Of a stretch of 64,000 bases of DNA, positions 12,371-24,905 are shown in pieces. Within the stretch, counting starts at the first letter, position 1, and every line of letters begins with the position of its first letter. The translations under genes and the position numbers were made by a program. This DNA is from Rhopalosiphum padi (Eukaryota > Arthropoda > Insecta > Hemiptera > Aphididae): the NCBI RefSeq assembly GCF_020882245.1, contig NC_083597.1:39348652-39412651 (forward strand), in the 5' to 3' direction. Under the pieces are notes generated by a model that was not told the DNA's origin, made no database searches, and worked only from the letters and a program-made list of their open reading frames with translations.

Positions 12371-15300
12371 GTGGTTAACAGAATAATCATGTTCGCAAAT
12401 CGCAATGTTCGTAAAACATTCGATCAGGGAATATCCACTATACACTTATTCATAAATGTATGTGTTAACGAGTGACTTTAATATCATAAGAAATATTCAA
12501 CAGTAAATATCAAGTAAAGTAGGTACTTTGTCGTATTGAATGAATGAAGAATATCAATTTGTATTTCTTTATTTTACACACCATTTTTATTGTACATTTG
12601 AGTTTTATCCATGGTGGTTTTTGAATACTTGTTCGGCCAATAGTCAATATACAAGAACTACGTATATGGTATATACCAATAAAATGTATACGGTAAAAAT
12701 AATTGATGTTAATAAATATAATTTAGAAACCAATCAAGGTCAATATTATATAATTATTACTATTATATTATACTGTATATTATATACCTATTATATTCCA
12801 GATATAATATAATATTACGTCTGTGTGCAATATTCTGGTAATAACGCCAATCAAACGATACACGACTCGTGTCAGAAGTTAAGTGTCCGAGTCCAAGTAT
12901 GATTATTATTATTCAAAATACACCGGTGAAGATGTTGTATTTTAATATTTTATCTATATTTTCCAACTATGTTCATATAAAACTTACTGTACTCATAACT
13001 ATGTCAATGCCGTCGTTTGAATGTATTTGGACTTGAGTGTTAATTGTCTGGTTACTAATTTATATAATTATAGAATTCAATCAAACGCTCATTTAAATGC
13101 AAATTGCACCCACTCTTTATTACGTATATAGATTACTATTTATTGAAAAACCTCGTGGACCAAACACACTTTTACGTAATATAAATTAGATAATTTGATT
13201 TAACAATATATTATGCTTACGGCGTACCTATATCATTATAGTCATTATATCCTGAATTCTATTCCCACACCTAATGAAAATTTGTCACTGTCAAAACACT
13301 ATTTTCGTGTTTTATAGGAAATTGAAAATTAATACGGTACATCAAAAAAAGTGTTGAAAATAAAACCAATTTAAAAATAAGTAATACGCGTGCAAAATTT
13401 CTATAATATTATAAAAAAAAACCCAAATGGTTCATTAGTCATTACTTCGACGAAAAAAGTGGCTCTTATTTCTTAAGATAATCAATAATCTATAGAAAAT
13501 AATTATGTAAGTATTTAATTAAGAGCACAATAGTAAAAAAAATGTTGATTTTTATGATATATAAATGCATATTATTATATTGCTTATTTAATAGGCAAAA
13601 AAAAATAGGTACATAAGCCCGATAATATTAGAAAAATAAACAGTAATACAAACAATTAACAAAGTATATGGAATAGAAATGTATACATAAATTATTAGGT
13701 ACCCTAAATTGTTGAATCATATTGTGCTACGGATAATACTTATGGCCTTATTAGGATATAAAAAAGTATGTAATGTTTGTTATGATGTTAATTTTTTAAT
13801 TTGCTCATCATATCATCATGTTATTATTTTTTAATGGGTTTATCTTATTTTATTAATTCATACATTGAGTTGAGAAATAGGAGTTAGTATAAATATACAT
13901 TATGTATAAGCTTCTATAAAATAACTATAATTATTTATGATTTAATAAGAACACAATACATAAAATTATTGTGACCGGGTATAGTGAAGTTTATTCAATA
14001 ATGATAACAAAATTGGTTAATTAATACATTTTCCTAATAAATGTTTCAATGTTTGTCACCAATTATTTACGAGAAATAATGTACTATACAATTTATTGTA
14101 CCATATCTAGATAATATTATAAACAGGGTCGAATTTATTGGTGGCGTGGGGGGGATTTACACCCCTCCCCACTTAAGATACCTGGTTCATTTTAGTCGGC
14201 AAATCGGCAATTATGATTTTATTATGTTGTATGATTATATTATATGAATATTCAAATAATATTTATTATAATATTTAGTATAAAATATAATAAATATTAT
14301 ATTTGTTTTTGGTAAATAACTTGTATTTACAGGTAACTATCTGCCTGCTGTTGGTCATCAACATACCTAACTAAACATAACATATTCTCTTTATGAGTCA
14401 ACACTTTATGATTTATACACCATCATCAACTCACTTTGTATATAATATACTACGTATATTAAATAATATTTTTTCTATGCTGCTGGTGATCTATATTTAT
14501 AGGTACAATCACAAACTATAGAAAGTTTCAATTCGTCAAAACCTATTAAAGTAAAGTCAAATTCAAATTTGATTTATTGAACATAGAATTAAATTTATAG
14601 AATATACCTAAAATTATAATTTTTATTTTATTGTTTTTCTTTGTTAGTATCCAATAAATTGTTAACAAGATGTTAGTGCACTGTTTGTTTTCTCTCTCTG
14701 ACTTATGAACAACACAGATAAAACACATTTACACAGAATCATTATTTTTTTGTTTTTGAGTACCAACCTAATCTTATAGGGTAAAATCACTTATTACAAA
14801 AACGATAGAAAATAATATTTTTGAGGGTATGATATATCGATTTGTTTAAATATTGTTTCAAACAGTTTAAACATTATTGAAAATTTCCAATTTTTTTTTT
14901 TTTTTTTTTGAAAGTCAAATATAAAATCAAATAATAATAAAATATAAAACCGATATTTAATCGCTCGAAAATATTATCATCTATAAATTTGTAATGAGTG
15001 ATTTAACTCTAAGACTACTCAAATCATAATAATTTTAAGTGAAAGTATTTATCTATGTTGCGGGTGGGGTCTGAATGAGAAAATAATTTAAGCATAAAAA
15101 TGGGGTGAGAATGCTTAAAAAATTACCTTATATTTAGTATACTTATATGAAACGTTTTGTGCCGGGTGACACGGAGCAATAACTATTAGAAATACGTTAA
15201 TATTTTACAAAATTCTTCTATTTTTAGATAATAAATAAATAATTAAATTTCTAAGTACACAGAATTGTTATTATTATAGCATTATTGAATAATAATTCTC

Positions 15301-15980
15301 CTATAGTCTAAAAATGTTTCAACCTGGTGAGACATACATATATTAAATTGTAATCATAATAATATTTGGAAAAAAGTTCCAAATAGTTCGGCCACATGCC
15401 TATTATTATGAATTAATTTGGGGTCCGGCCGCCTGGGGCCCGGGGGTTTTTTGCATCCATGCATCTATAGAGTTTGGGAAAATAACTAAACCAATTATAG
15501 TAGAATTTTTTGGCATTTCTATTTAATAAAACAAGAATGTTTATTGTTTAATGTAAACAATCTTTTAAAAAAATAAAATATTATCAGGCTAAATTAAAAA
15601 TAATTAATTACGTTATACCGTGTGAAACTATTAGCACACAAACATTCAGTTATTATTATAATATTATATGAATGCTTTATAATATTGTTTATTGATCAAG
15701 CTTGTATAGAATTTCTGTCATAATCTTTAAATTTTCTTTCATATTTTATAATGTCTTGCATTAATTCAGTTCATATACAATAATAGTATTGTTTATATTG
15801 GTTTATATACGTTTATAATACAGAATAATGGTTATAATAATGATGAACCCTATTTATTAATAAAATTAGATATTGCATTATCGGAGAACGCGTAACTTAT
15901 TCGTAGAAAAACCAGCGAGGGTGACTCTCATATACATACACGCACAAATCGGTTAAAACAACTACTGTTCAGGAATCAGG
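12371..15980. other. Gene-free AT-rich DNA
   Basis: Contains a G-rich patch at 14126-14172 starting CAGGGTCGAATTTATTG, possibly one end of a transposon with no partner found, and a GC blip at 15419-15446 (GTCCGGCCGCCTGGGGCCCGGG as two overlapping parts). Nothing else supported. Confidence 0.5.
14891..14909. repeat. T19 homopolymer
   Basis: 19 consecutive T in gene-free DNA. Confidence 0.95.
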
Positions 15981-15986
15981 ATTCGT

Positions 15987-16345
15987 ACAATATTTCCGTC
16001 AAAAACTACTAATTTTTCATCAATCAGTCCGATCGTTGTATTGGTGGAATAACACTTCTGAAAATTAATTTTAATTCAGCGTTAAGTATACTTAAAATCA
16101 GTCGGGCACTTTTTCAGTTTTATTTAATAATAATTGTTAAACAATGCTACAACATTTAGTATTTTTCAAACAATTTAAATCAAATTTGTGGAATTTTAAG
16201 ATCAAAATTAAAAAATGTAGTCCGATCGATCTCAAATATACTTTATGCCAAATTCATATACATTTTCAGAAGTCTTATCGCTTCAATACAATGATCGAAC
16301 TAATTGAAGTTAAATGGGTAGTTTTTGATGGAAAAATTGGCCGGT
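15987..16345. repeat. Foldback element
   Basis: The segment about 15993-16064 (TCCGTCAAAAACTAC to ACACTTCTGAAAA) is repeated in reverse complement at about 16263-16340, including the cores CAAAAACTAC, CGATC-TTGTATTG and CTTCTGAAAA. The roughly 200-base loop is AT-rich. Probable MITE; no target duplication recognised. Confidence 0.6.
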
Positions 16346-16639
16346 ATTCAAATAGCCGAAGAGTTTTACATTAAAATATTAAATATACGTCTATATGATC
16401 AGTAAATTTATAGTTAAAAAAAAACAACAACACTCAACAGTCAACACGTATAAAATATAATGCAAGATAATATTTATCATTTTTTAGTATAATAAATAAT
16501 ATTGTAAGATATAATAAATATTTGTGGTAACGCCCTACGTAACAGAAATAAGGTAAAGCAATAGAGAGGACCCCTACTAAAAAAAGATTGATCCTTTGAA
16601 TAATTAATGAATTAATTCAATCATAATATTGTTTAAAGG

Positions 16640-16845
16640 ATATACACGATATGGAATAGGACACGCTATAGACAAGAATAATATCACTCTGGAAGAAAAT
16701 AAAAATATTGTATTACCAAGCGCAGATGTTAAGTATGTACCGGAAATTGAAAAAAAACATAAATAATTTGGATGTGATGGACGAAAAAGAATATGATGAA
16801 ACGGTTCTGGAGACAGATAACTCCATGCCAGAACCAAATCTAGGC
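16640..16845 (+). pseudogene. Unrecognised coding relic
   Basis: One plus-strand frame is open from about 16650 to a TAA near 16768 and is rich in acidic and charged residues (DKNNITLEENKN, EIEKKHK). A second frame then continues LDVMDEKEYDETVLETDNSMPEPNLG to a stop near 16847. The composition is more protein-like than neighbouring AT-rich noise. No family recognised; chance or transposon debris are both possible. Confidence 0.3.
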
Positions 16846-17390
16846 TAATCCAATTACCTACAATGATTCTATCATATGGCGATAGGAGTTGTGGGATACA
16901 AAACTTGGTATTGTTCTATGCGAGTAATAATGGATGATACAATAGCGATTAACAGTTCGTACAATTAAAACATTCTTGCCATCACGGCAACCTATAGTTT
17001 CGACATTACAGGTGTTTGTCAAACATTTATAGATAGCAGTTATGGTGAATGTGTTTTGAAAGTGTGGGTAAATAATCGCAATTGTATCACCCACGATTGT
17101 AACTTACAGGGCAATTTGTAATGTAAATACAAATGTTCATTGTAGCTATAATACAAATTATATTTCAATTACATTAATTTACATAATATAATAAAAAGGG
17201 ACTGTTTTTAATGTTTTTATATTTTTAGTCTTAGTCTTAATGGCATGTGCTGAGTGTTGACTCTGTTTTACAGACGCGTAAGATATATTATCAAATGTTG
17301 AGTTCATTCTATTATTTTTTAAATTACAGTAAATTGATCAACTATGTATATACAATTAGTGTACAATTTAAAAAATTAAGATTATTATCT

Positions 17391-17535
17391 AGGGAATTTC
17401 GGAGTGTTTTATTGATATTTTAAACATGAAGCAAGTTATGTTATTTTGAAAATCTGCAAAAAGATTATAATTTTAAAATATTAACTTTCTTCAAAATTTA
17501 AATATCAATAAAACTTTCCAATATTCCCGAGTAGG
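17391..17535. repeat. Short hairpin element
   Basis: GGGAATTTCGGAGTGTTTTATTGATATTT on the left is matched in reverse complement by the segment near 17498-17530 (AAATATCAATAAAACTTTCC), giving about 35-base arms around a loop of about 70 bases. Given here by position because of length; consistent with a small MITE. Confidence 0.5.
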
Positions 17536-17661
17536 TAATAATTATATCTTTACATTTTACAATATATAAATTTACTCTAGTTTTAAAATAACATAATCAA
17601 ATTAATTATTCTAATTATTGAATTATCCCCCCCACCCCCATCAATATTTGCTAGCGCCAGC

Positions 17662-18097
17662 CAGGGGCGTCGTTTGGGGGAGGGGGATCATGGTGTGCGG
17701 TTGCACCCCTTACTTTTTAAATAGTTCCAATTGGCCTACACCTTGATGAAATAATGCACGATTATTAATATGATTTAAATTAAATTGTATTTTAAATATT
17801 TTGATTTTTATATTGACATTTATCAATATTGGTATACTGTCAATCATGATTATAACTTTAAATTACATTGGGATATACACAAATATTGTGCTATACATTT
17901 TTATTGTATATTTTAGTTTTTAAATTGATTGTTAATATTTATGTTAATGTTAATGCATTGATTCGGTCTATGATATATGGAAATAATTGGAAGCAGAATA
18001 ATGTGCATATACGTAGTACTTCTATTTTTATATGGCCTGGTGAAAAATGGCCTGCTTGATACTTCGCACAACCGAAAAACCCAAAATTACGTCCCTG
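17662..18097. mobile_element. hAT-type nonautonomous element
   Basis: Termini CAGGGGCGTCGTTTGGG (left) and the reverse complement CAGGGACGTAATTTTGGG (right) form an imperfect inverted repeat. Flanking octamers GCGCCAGC (17654-17661) and GCGCCGGC (18098-18105) differ at one base, consistent with an 8-bp target duplication. The right flank itself reads CAGGGCCGGCGC in reverse, another hAT-like terminus, so insertion into an older element is possible. Confidence 0.65.
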
Positions 18098-18105
18098 GCG
18101 CCGGC

Positions 18106-21100
18106 CCTGATTATAAATTATTAATATTACATATTATGTATTTTAAATTGGGTTGCATAAAAATTGATTAATTTAATGGACCAATAAAAAATTATAAAAT
18201 CATGTTTTAGAGATTATTAGCTATTGATTCATGAAACCCAGAATTATTATTTTAATTATTTGTTTTATTTTAGAGTTTCATATTTTGAATTTATCAAATA
18301 TTTTATTTTGTATTCTTCACATCTATTATTTCAAAATGCAACAGGTGAGTGATAAATAATAATAAAAAAATATAATATTATTGCATTATAATTTTCCAAA
18401 AAACTTTCAACAAATAAATTAAATACCATTATCAAGACCTCTACAATAAATATATTTTTAATGATTCAGATGAAGTTGCTAATCGTAATTTAATGATCAC
18501 AAACGGAAGTAAAAAAACTATTCCATGTTTGCAGAGAAAAAAAATAATACAAATTTAATATCTAAACTAGTTCTTTAACTAAAATAATTATTGACTCTTC
18601 ACTCTTAGTAATATTGATCGACTTTTAAAAAGGTTTTTACCAAATAATTTATTATACTTCGTAATTAAATGTTTGAATTATAGTTTATACTCACTTGAAT
18701 TCATTATCAAATAATTTTGTTTACCTGGCTAGGCCATAATCACCATTTGGTTGGATAAGATTATTTTAAGTTAGCACAGTTAGGTTAGTTCAAGAACTTT
18801 TATAAGAAATAGAATTGTTTGTTTATATTATTACATCCTTATATTTAAAATATATTGTATATAATATTATAAATCATGAATTGTTAATGTTAGTATCGTC
18901 AAAACCAAACTAATTACACCACAATTATTGCAAATAAAACATATTGACGTTATTTATCTACTAACTAATTATATTTGTAATTCAAATTGTATAAAATTAA
19001 TTTAAAGATGTCCTCGCATTTGGTTTTTTCTATTCCAATCACGTACAACTTAGTAAATTTGCATTCAATAGAACAAAATTTGTTGTTACTTTTAATATTT
19101 GAAAGAATTGAACTATTATTAGGGCATTTAAATTTAAAGAGAACAGCATTATATGTGTAGGTAACTACTAAGCATTATGTAATATATTACAATTTTAAAA
19201 TAATCATTAATTCATTATATAACCGAGAAATTTAAATATCGTAAAAAATCAAAGTATAAACATAGTTAGTAGAAATTTTAATTTTGATTTTAGGTAGCGC
19301 TATGTCCTTATTCTTTTGTAATTGGTATGTAATTTATTTTATTGTAGATTCATATACCTTCTCTTGGGATAGGCTTGAGTACAAAAATAAAAATAAATAA
19401 TAATGACAGTGAAGCAATAAAATATGACGTAAAATTCTTGCGAAATTTAAACAACTGTTGAAAATAAACTAAAGGAGGAAGCTACCCACCCATCCCCCTA
19501 CAGGAGTCATTTTAGAATACCTTTTTTCAGCCTCTCAAAAGAAAAAAATTGAAACAATTGTGCTTATGACCTTATACCTATTTTTTATTAGTTACATAGG
19601 TACTTTATTACTTGAGTGCTAATATTATTTAAAGCGAAAGAAATATAGGAACATTAAAATATTGTACATTATTTCCACGATAAACAAAACACAGTCAGAT
19701 GACTATATAATACCACGTGCAATGTTTATATATATAATATGTGTGTGTGTAAAATACTAATAATTGTGCATAAGCACTAAATACTTTCGTGAAGTATACC
19801 TTTATGGTTTTAACTGCGTTTTTCGCATAGATTTTGATATATTTCCGATGTTATGAAATAAACAACATATTATTATTACGTATTTAATATATATACATAT
19901 ATAAACAAATTTGCGATGTTTTAAAGTAGTCATTAACATTTTTTGCATGGTTTGTTTTATAAATCTCATTTAAACGGCAAAGACAATAATATAATGTTTA
20001 TCTTACTAACCCTTTGAAGAGCAACGTCGTAGAAAAACGTTTAACAAAAGAGTTGTTGCGAGTTGTAACGCTTCGGTAAATATGTGCACGTCACAAGTAT
20101 ACGAATGTGCTGTGTGCACCATTACTATTACTGTTTGGTAAATGTATGAATTTATGATAGATCTTTTTTGCACTGCATATTTTTCAGTTGCTATCCTAAT
20201 CTCAAGGAAGTGTCTTAGACTCTATTATGTGCTGCCATCTATTATCTTCACAGTATCAAATACAATCAATTTATAATTTATTTACAATAACAAAACACAA
20301 CAAAATATATAGTTGTGAGTTGTTGATTTTTTCGTATCTTTGTAAATATTATGTTGTACGGCTATATATTTTTGTTTTTAGTCAAATTCACGTATTTATC
20401 ACTTTTAACGTTTTCTATTACGAAAGTTACGTTTTAGATAAAAATAAAATACAAATAAATTTTGGAATTTTTTCTATATCAATAAATTATTTAGATTTAG
20501 TTTTTAATTTGTATTGTCAGTTGATCTAACTTGAACATTATCGTTGATCGTTTGTTTTTTATGAATATTTTATCATTTGTATTTAAATATTATTTTTAAT
20601 AATGTGATGGCATATATTTGTATGGTTTTAATAGTTATACAATCTTATCCCTGATGATGAGCTGCAATAACCAAAGAACTGTTGATGGGTTTATAGTTGC
20701 CTTAATCGATAATTTTTTATCGGCACTCGCAGTTAACCGGCACTAAAAAAAAAATTATATGATGTGAAATTTGTTGCATATGTTGCTCCGTAAATTGCAT
20801 GTACTTTCTAATAATTTCGTACGTAATATTGTAATAATTAAGCACACCAATATATAAATACACAATATTAATAAATTCATCAATGCATTTATAAAAATAT
20901 TTTTCGTTTTAGGATAAAGCAACGACCTCGTTAATTCCGTTCTAGTCATTTATGTCACATTACACCATAAGCATGGGATATATGCACTGCAAATTTAAAT
21001 ATCTAAAAGGTTTTTTTACGTAATGGCTTTGCATATCGATTCATTGTCGGGAAAATAAGCTTTTATGTGTAACAGTAACATATTATTTATTATTTATTTA

Positions 21101-21642
21101 TCGTAAATGTGTATTGTACTGTATAAACATCCACAAAATAATTGTTATGACAGCGTATAACATATACATAGAAGGTAGAACATGCGGAAATTCTTATTTT
21201 ATATATTCATATAATATATTTATATATTTATATATATATATCAGTATGACAGTATGACTGTTTAATGTTTACTACAGAATATAAAACTATAAAACATCAC
21301 GTTTCTTCGACGGTTTTTAATTACATCGTATATAATAATATTTTTATTATTTTGGTGGTAATGTACTGGGGTTAAGACCACGTCGATAGTGTTGGGCCAA
21401 AAAAATATTACAGTTAACTGATGATTAAAGCTTATAAAGATTACATTTAAAGTGTATACATTTTAACAAAATAAATATTAAATATTAAATTTATTGAATT
21501 TGTAATTGAACTGGTTCTGCGAAATCCTATAATATCGGCCGATTAGAATTGATGAACGTCGGCACTCGCTGGCTTGTGATAAACGACGGATTTCCTATCT
21601 AAACTTCGAGATGCACGCACGCAAAAAATATTCAACAACAAA
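18106..21642. other. Gene-free AT-rich DNA
   Basis: No gene recognised. The 100-codon frame at 20227-20529 has the Ile/Phe/Tyr-rich content of random AT-rich DNA. Confidence 0.5.
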
Positions 21643-22296
21643 ATGGCTTCCTTGATTGAAGATAACGTCACCAAAAAAGCTATATTACACGATGATATCC
21701 TTGATCTCGATTCTATCGTAGGTGACATACTGAACACCATTTGTCAACAACATTACAGATCATGAAGACAAGACAGTGGAAACCGTGATCGCTTACGTTA
21801 TGGAGGAGCTGGTGCGATCGGTCTGCATGTGAGTCTTCGGCTGGCGGAGACGCCCCATCTGAACAACTGCCGTCCATCGAAATCTCCGACACCGGAACCG
21901 CTGCAGGACTCGCGTGTGATAACCTCATGTTGGTCAAGTTACATGAGGTAAAAACAGTTTTGGCTAGCAAATTGTTGGTTTGAGCCGGGGGCACGTCTGT
22001 TGTATCTATATATCAAAATATATATTTAGTTTTATTTATTTGAAACAATTATTATGAAGGAAATAATTTTGACATTACGTGATTCATTTTAAAAGAGCTT
22101 GACCTTTTGGACGATGACGACGGCGACGGTGGAGACTTTGGCACGAGGCGAGTGACGATCGGAAGTGAGAACACGGACGTCGGCGCCACCGGACCCACGG
22201 GAACTTGACTTTCAGACGGTACGTGACTCTGTGGGCATACGCCGGATGCAGACACGCGGCCGACAGCGACGGGACACCGCCGTTGCGAAATCTACG
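21643..22296 (+). pseudogene. Decayed two-exon coding locus, family not recognised
   Basis: Starts ATG-GCT with MASLIEDNVTKKAILHDD...LDSIVGDIL, then shifts frame near 21740 to NITDHEDKTVETVIAYVMEEL and again near 21830 to ESSAGGDAPSEQLPSIEISD, ending at a donor GAG|GTAAAA (21947). A plausible acceptor (AAAAGAG, 22097) leads to LDLLDDDDGDGGDFGTRRVTIGSENTDV, an in-frame TGA at 22206, then a shifted frame LDFQTVRDSVGIRRMQTRG up to a donor ACG|GTAAGC (22296). Base composition is markedly more GC-rich than the surroundings, as expected of coding origin. Retention of an intron suggests a DNA-level duplicate rather than a processed copy. The acidic, serine-rich sequence gives no function. Confidence 0.5.
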
Positions 22297-24493
22297 GTAA
22301 GCGTATTACAATATATTATCTGGACCACGACGCAGTCGGCTGACTCTCTTTTTCCTTCAACAGCAATCATGCCGGCTGTGTCCGTGCATCATGTCTTCAT
22401 TCTTAATTTTTTGTTGTTTTTTTTCGTGATTCTGATATTTAATATGTTGTGTAATTTACGTTTAATTTTTTGTTGTTATTTAAATATTAATAAAATTAAA
22501 ATGTATTCACACATTTTTTTTTATTTTTTTACCGCATAAATATATTTTTATATTTTATTGAGTGCCTAATCAAAAATAGTTGTAACTATTACCTATATGG
22601 TGAGACTTCGTGATAATACTATAGATCGGATGTAAGATGACACATGCTTCTATGATATATATAATATATCTTATATATATTAAAATATAAATACTATAAT
22701 GATATTTCACACCATTACAGATTACATACACAAGCATCACGTGCTGTCTGTTAGAAAAAAAAATCCTAAATCGAATAAAAAAAAGTACTAACACAAAAAC
22801 CATAGCTATGTTTGTATTGAATATGTATGTGTACCTACTTTTTGTACGTACGACATACTAATTGAATTTTCTGAGCCGGATAGGATATCAAAATGTAATA
22901 TAATATATTATGTGTGTTCTTATAGCTCAAATTACTTTTACCTCGAAAATCGGACATTCCTACCTATTAATCTACATATATTTTAGGAGAATTGACGAAA
23001 CGTCCATTCCGTATAGTATTATAGTATATAATTTTGCATCTTCTTCGCGTATAGTTGATAAATACGAATTATACTTTTGTTCAAACACAGTAATTCGCTA
23101 ACTATATATTTATAATAATTAGCTACAATCAAATAGTCTTATTACCCCACAGGACTTATAATAACAACCATTATGTGCAAATACATGTTTTTTTTTGTGT
23201 AAGTTTTATTTACAATTAACAAAGTTAATAAACAAATGTGATAAAACTATAAAAGTAATTATATATAGATACAATTATTTTTATAGGGTCACCCATTTGT
23301 TTACACTTCATAATACTTTGATTAATAATTTTATTAAACTATTATTAATAATGCTATTATATAATTTAAAAGATGTCCCGGCTTTAGTTTTAGTGCCTAC
23401 TATAGTCTTGTAAGATTAACCTGACTGGAAAAAAAATCATCTATTTTTATAATGAGAGTAGAACGATAATAAGGTAGTTAATTTTGAAATTTATACAAGC
23501 AAATTTAGTTTTTACTGACAATATTCTATAGATCTTTATAAGTTTATGGTTAAAAATATAAAGAGGAGCATTACTTAATTTTCTAAGGATAATATTTTGG
23601 TAGATTTTAAAATTGTTTACTTTAGTTTTTTAGCACTTTCTTATAAATTCATCATGAAAAACAAAACCGTTCATCAGTCTTTTAAAAATAAAATTTGTTA
23701 ATAAAGTAATTGTTCAAATTTTTGTATTAAATATTTATAATTTGATTTAAATTTTTATGTGACAATTATATGTGTTTTTTGTATCTGTATACACAAAAAA
23801 ATCGTCGAAAAAATGTTTTGAATCGTAACTTTGAAAATAAGATTTGGATAGAAAATCAGATTTATTTTATATTTTAAACAGGTAAAAATCAAAATTTTCC
23901 AATATTTTTCTAAACTAGGTAAAATAAAAAAAAAAATTAAAGAAAAAACGGAAGTTTTTATCAAGTTTTTGATCAATTAGTTTTTTTTAACTGGAAAACA
24001 AATAACTGTAGATACTTGAAATTTTCAAAAACTATTTATATGATTATTTTCTATAAATAATATAATTTTAGAAATATTTTGACTCTTTTTGACCTATTTA
24101 TAGGCATTTGAAATTTTTAAATGGTTTTAAAAAAATATTTTGTTAAAAATTATTTGTTGGCTGAAAATGTTTGAAAATTTATTACGAAGATCTCATGAGT
24201 TGTTAAATTACTTTTTAAAAAATATCAAACAATTGTCAGTCACGATAAATGTTTAAATTTAGAACTTTGATAAATCTTTTAAAATTATTTTGTAGTTAGA
24301 AATGCATAAAAAATTTTTATATCTAAGATTTTAAAATTTAGTACAATGCTTATTATAAGTTTTTCAGCTTAAATTAAAAATTAATTTATTCTGAAAAATC
24401 GAATTAATTGTTTATGAGCGCTTGAAGTTTAAATGTTTACTGCATAGCAAAATTAATTACTTTACCTAATAACAATATCAATATATCATAAGA

Positions 24494-24723
24494 AATAGTC
24501 GGCAACCGGCGGCTCGACCAAGTATTATATACCAACGGCCCGCTTTAAAATCTATAGAATGACAAATTTTTTTTTCTTATTCATTTGATTATTTTAAAGT
24601 TTTAAATAGTATTTTTTCATAGTAAATAACTTAAGAATATTAAATTTTTATTTTTGTCTGGCCTGCGAATTCTTTTTAATTTGTGAATGTGGCCCGCGAA
24701 TCCAAAAAGGTTGTCGACCACTG
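24494..24723. mobile_element. hAT-like nonautonomous element
   Basis: The left end AGTCGGCAACCGGCGGCTCG and the reverse complement of the right end, CAGTGGTCGACAACCTTTTTGG, share a GTCG-CAACC core, as in the common hAT terminus CAGTGGTTGGCAACC. Internal GGCCCGC occurs near both ends in inverted orientation. The flanks TCATAAGA and TCATAGAA are a degraded octamer pair. Confidence 0.5.
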
Positions 24724-24756
24724 TCATAGAACATAACATAAAATAAAATTATAGTA

Positions 24757-24905
24757 ATATAGGCTGATAGACCGTCTTTGCTCAAAATCGTTTTTCGTAT
24801 ACAATGATGATGATTTATTAATAAATTCAAATTTAACACATCCATCACAGTGACCCACTCGACACCTATCATACAGCAGAGCGGTACCCATGCTTTCCCC
24901 CTTGT
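24757..24905 (+). repeat. Dispersed repeat, second copy of the 5.1-kb family
   Basis: AGGCTGATAGACCGTCT, AATCGTTTTTCGTATACAAT and AATTCAAATTTAACACA in order, then CATCACAGTGACCCACTCGACACC and CAGCAGAGCGGTACCC, apparently a further part of the same repeat. Confidence 0.5.

Noticed and set aside
16858..17094. 78-codon minus frame with four cysteines
   Set aside because: No recognisable domain; next to an unrelated relic on the other strand, so treated as chance.
20227..20529. 100-codon frame
   Set aside because: Rich in Ile, Tyr, Phe and Asn as expected from random AT-rich DNA; no motif.
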